A stretch of DNA of 64,000 nucleotides from JAWPMT01 sp964653795 (GTDB lineage: Bacteria > Bacteroidota > Bacteroidia > Cytophagales > Cyclobacteriaceae): contig CAZZHO010000001.1 of assembly GCA_964653795.1 (NCBI GenBank), positions 1 to 64,000 of the forward strand. Direction: 5' to 3'. The translations under genes and the position numbers were made by a program. Shown here in pieces: positions 62,226 through 64,000 of this stretch. Each line of letters begins with the position of its first letter. The stretch's first letter is position 1. Under the pieces are notes generated by a model. That model had not been told where the DNA came from. It searched no databases and saw only the letters and a program-made list of their open reading frames with translations.

Positions 62226-62233
62226 TATATTTG
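62226..62233 (+). promoter_or_regulatory. Candidate -7 box TATATTTG upstream of proline dehydrogenase
   Basis: An exact TAnnTTTG match, 21 nt before the ATG at 62255. The nearest TTG (62197-62199) is 26 nt upstream, longer than normal. The position implies that the in-frame start at 62231, which is inside the box, is not used. Confidence 0.5.
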
Positions 62234-62254
62234 CATCGCTTTTTTGATGATTAC

Positions 62255-63436
62255 ATGGCAGACCCCAGAATTACATTTGAAGACACCTCCGTAGCTTTTG
62301 CCTCAAAGACTAATTGGGATTTGAAAAAGGCCCGATTGGTTTTTGAAACCATGAAATATCCTTGGATGGTGAAGCTTGGTACGACCCTTACTACTCGGGC
62401 TTTAAATTGGCATTTACCGGTAAAAGGCTTGATCAAGAATACGTTGTTTAGCCAATTCTGTGGAGGAGAGTCTATTCGTGATTGTCAAGCAACAATTGAT
62501 GCTTTAGGTCAATATGGTGTTCAGACTATATTAGACTATTCAGTGGAAGGGCAGGAGAATGAAGACAGCTTTGATGCTACGCTGAGGGAGTCGTTGGAGG
62601 TTGTAAGTTTTGCGAAGAACCAAGAGCATATAGCTTTTTGTGTTATCAAGTTTACTGGGTTGGGGTCCGCTGCTTTAATGACAAAGGTGCAAGCAGGTGA
62701 GACACTTACTTCAGAGGAAAAAGAACAATACGAGCGCTTTGAGAATAGGGTGCATGTGCTTGCTGAGGCGGTTGCTCAGAATGGCCTTAGGCTGATGGTG
62801 GATGCGGAAGAAACCTGGATCCAGGATGAGATAGATCGATTGACTTACGAACTGATGATGCTTCACAATAAAGAGGAAGCCATAGTTTACAATACCTACC
62901 AACTATACCGCCATGAGGCGCTCAAGAATATGCAGAGGGCATATGATCGATTGGGTGGTAAAGGTTTTTTCTTCGGTGCCAAAGTAGTACGAGGTGCATA
63001 TATGGAAAAGGAGCGCGCTAGAGCTGAGTCATTAGGTTATGTCGACCCCATCCAGCCAGACAAAGCATCCACTGATAAGGATTATAATCTGGCGCTTGAT
63101 TTTGCTTTGGCTCATATCGAGAAGTTCAGACTTTGTGCAGGAACGCACAATGAATTATCATCTTCTACACTTGCGGATAAGTTCGAGGAGGCAGGTATCG
63201 AAAAGGGAGATAAAAGAATATTTTTTGCTCAGCTTCTTGGTATGAGCGACAATATCAGCTTTCAGTTAGCTAAGTCTGGCTACAATGTCGCTAAGTATGT
63301 GCCATATGGCCCTGTGAAGGAGGTTTTACCTTATCTATTTAGGCGTGCGGATGAGAATACTTCCATCGCTGGTCAAAGTGGACGAGAGTTGACTTTGGTA
63401 AAAAAGGAAATTCAAAGACGTAGGCAGGTTGGTTGA
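62255..63436 (+). CDS. Proline dehydrogenase
   Basis: A 393-aa FAD enzyme that oxidises proline to pyrroline-5-carboxylate. Family regions are LDYSVEGQENED, CVIKFTGLGSAALM, MVDAEETWIQDEIDRLTYELM, AKVVRGAYMEKERARAE, CAGTHNELSS, FFAQLLGMSDNISFQL and NVAKYVPYGPVKEVLPYLFRRADENTS. It is monofunctional (no P5C dehydrogenase part). It is divergent from aroB with a promoter candidate just upstream; the ATG at 62255 is the right start. Confidence 0.95.
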   Translation: MADPRITFEDTSVAFASKTNWDLKKARLVFETMKYPWMVKLGTTLTTRALNWHLPVKGLIKNTLFSQFCGGESIRDCQATIDALGQYGVQTILDYSVEGQENEDSFDATLRESLEVVSFAKNQEHIAFCVIKFTGLGSAALMTKVQAGETLTSEEKEQYERFENRVHVLAEAVAQNGLRLMVDAEETWIQDEIDRLTYELMMLHNKEEAIVYNTYQLYRHEALKNMQRAYDRLGGKGFFFGAKVVRGAYMEKERARAESLGYVDPIQPDKASTDKDYNLALDFALAHIEKFRLCAGTHNELSSSTLADKFEEAGIEKGDKRIFFAQLLGMSDNISFQLAKSGYNVAKYVPYGPVKEVLPYLFRRADENTSIAGQSGRELTLVKKEIQRRRQVG

Positions 63437-63459
63437 TGGTTCCTACCAGCTAGGAATGC

Positions 63460-63467
63460 TACTTTTG
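63460..63467 (+). promoter_or_regulatory. Candidate -7 box TACTTTTG upstream of lysS
   Basis: Exact TAnnTTTG match, 51 nt before the lysS ATG at 63519. A TTG lies 24 nt upstream (63433-63435), slightly further than usual. Confidence 0.4.
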
Positions 63468-63518
63468 CGTTTTGAAAAATTGAAATAGGCTTACTCGGCT
63501 ATCAAGAGAATATTATCT

Positions 63519-64000
63519 ATGCTAAGCGAACAGGAAATTCAGAGAAGACAGGCACGTGAAGAATTGATGCAAATGGATATCAATCCGTATCCGCCGGAGT
63601 TGTTCCCGGTATCAACCACTGCTGAAGAAATCGCTAACGAATTTGAAAGCAATCCAGATAAGTTCAAACAGGTAGCCATCGCGGGTAGGATTATGTCTCG
63701 TCGGATTATGGGTTCGGCAAGCTTTTCTGAACTCCAGGATCATACTGGGAGGGTGCAGTTCTACGTGAGAAGAGATGATATCTGCCAGGGAGATGACAAA
63801 GAGCTGTATAACACGGTATTCAAGAAGAAGCTGGATATTGGAGATATTATAGGGATTGAAGGCTTTGTATTCAAAACACAGGTTGGAGAGATATCTATTC
63901 ATGTTACTTCTCTGAAAGTTTTAAATAAGTCTTTGAGGCCTTTACCCATTGTAAAAGAGGCGGTAGACGAAGAAGGAAACAAAAAGACTTGGGATGCCTT
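63519..64000 (+). CDS. lysS: Lysyl-tRNA synthetase, N-terminal part (3' end outside window)
   Basis: Class II lysyl-tRNA synthetase that charges tRNA-Lys with lysine. The visible 160 residues cover the helical start (MLSEQEIQRRQAREELMQMD), the NPYPPELFPVS segment and the N-terminal OB-fold anticodon-binding domain (VAIAGRIMSRRIMGSASFSE, LQDHTGRVQFYVRRDD, GDIIGIEGFVFKTQVGEISI), ending at LRPLPIVKEAVDEEGNKKTW. The frame continues past the window. It is 82 nt downstream of proline dehydrogenase and has its own promoter candidate. Confidence 0.95.
   Translation, partial: MLSEQEIQRRQAREELMQMDINPYPPELFPVSTTAEEIANEFESNPDKFKQVAIAGRIMSRRIMGSASFSELQDHTGRVQFYVRRDDICQGDDKELYNTVFKKKLDIGDIIGIEGFVFKTQVGEISIHVTSLKVLNKSLRPLPIVKEAVDEEGNKKTWDA

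Noticed and set aside
1..64000. CRISPR arrays, tRNA, rRNA, prophage or insertion sequences
   Set aside because: No repeated spacer pattern, cloverleaf, rRNA-like segment, transposase or integrase was seen in either strand by eye; a tool search could still find a short tRNA.

Overview
The window is a 64 kb piece of a draft chromosome (about 43% GC by eye) from a Bacteroidota bacterium, most likely of the Cytophagales type. This rests on the FtsZ C-terminal tail, the abundance of FtsX-type permeases starting ML[KR]xYF, DUF6249 and DUF2441-like proteins, a stand-alone MG2/TonB-plug protein, and several TAnnTTTG (-7) promoter boxes. A run of exactly 100 N at 13368-13467 is a scaffold placeholder, so the true distance across it is unknown. 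I saw no rRNA, tRNA, CRISPR array or insertion sequence.

Layout. 1-4.6 kb: the end of a division and cell-wall cluster (murC-ftsQ-ftsA-ftsZ) with a 29-codon ORF between ftsQ and ftsA. 4.6-7.8 kb: a REP-like repeat, a DUF2441-like gene, a membrane-anchored unknown, a decayed secreted-protein gene and a small membrane protein. 7.5-10.1 kb (minus): ECF sigma factor, putative anti-sigma partner, DUF6249 protein and a serine hydrolase. 10.4-15.1 kb: c-type cytochromes, an acetyltransferase, a beta-barrel protein and a sulfatase cut by the N gap. 15.3-17.6 kb: HEAT protein, AlkD-like glycosylase and SPL-like radical SAM protein, a likely DNA-repair operon. 17.6-28 kb: a large BNR-repeat protein, two amidohydrolases, a TIGR01777 epimerase and a plug-domain protein. 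28.1-29.9 kb: a split Ada-type alkylation response (AraC-HTH/MGMT, a 2OG-Fe(II) oxygenase, a free Ada zinc domain). 30-33.4 kb (minus): DUF418 protein, small membrane proteins, metallopeptidase, acetyltransferase.

33.4-39.2 kb and 46.5-55.5 kb hold two related regulatory modules. Each has an NtrC-type regulator followed by its histidine kinase, divergent from FtsX-like permease genes. Both intergenic regions carry inverted repeats of the same design (TGTTYY-N5-GRAACA), and one has a sigma-54-like promoter in the right place. Between them, 40.2-45 kb is an assimilatory sulfate/sirohaem operon (cysH, HEPN-fused sulfite reductase, uroporphyrinogen methyltransferase, precorrin-2 dehydrogenase) with an Rrf2 regulator upstream. 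55.5-57.2 kb has a tandem pair of related secreted proteins and a small membrane operon. 57.4-64 kb is housekeeping: fabF, aroA, aroB, proline dehydrogenase and the start of lysS.

The best candidates for something not well described are the paired NtrC/kinase/FtsX modules with their shared operators, the AlkD-like/SPL-like repair operon, and the split Ada operon whose zinc domain lacks one ligand.
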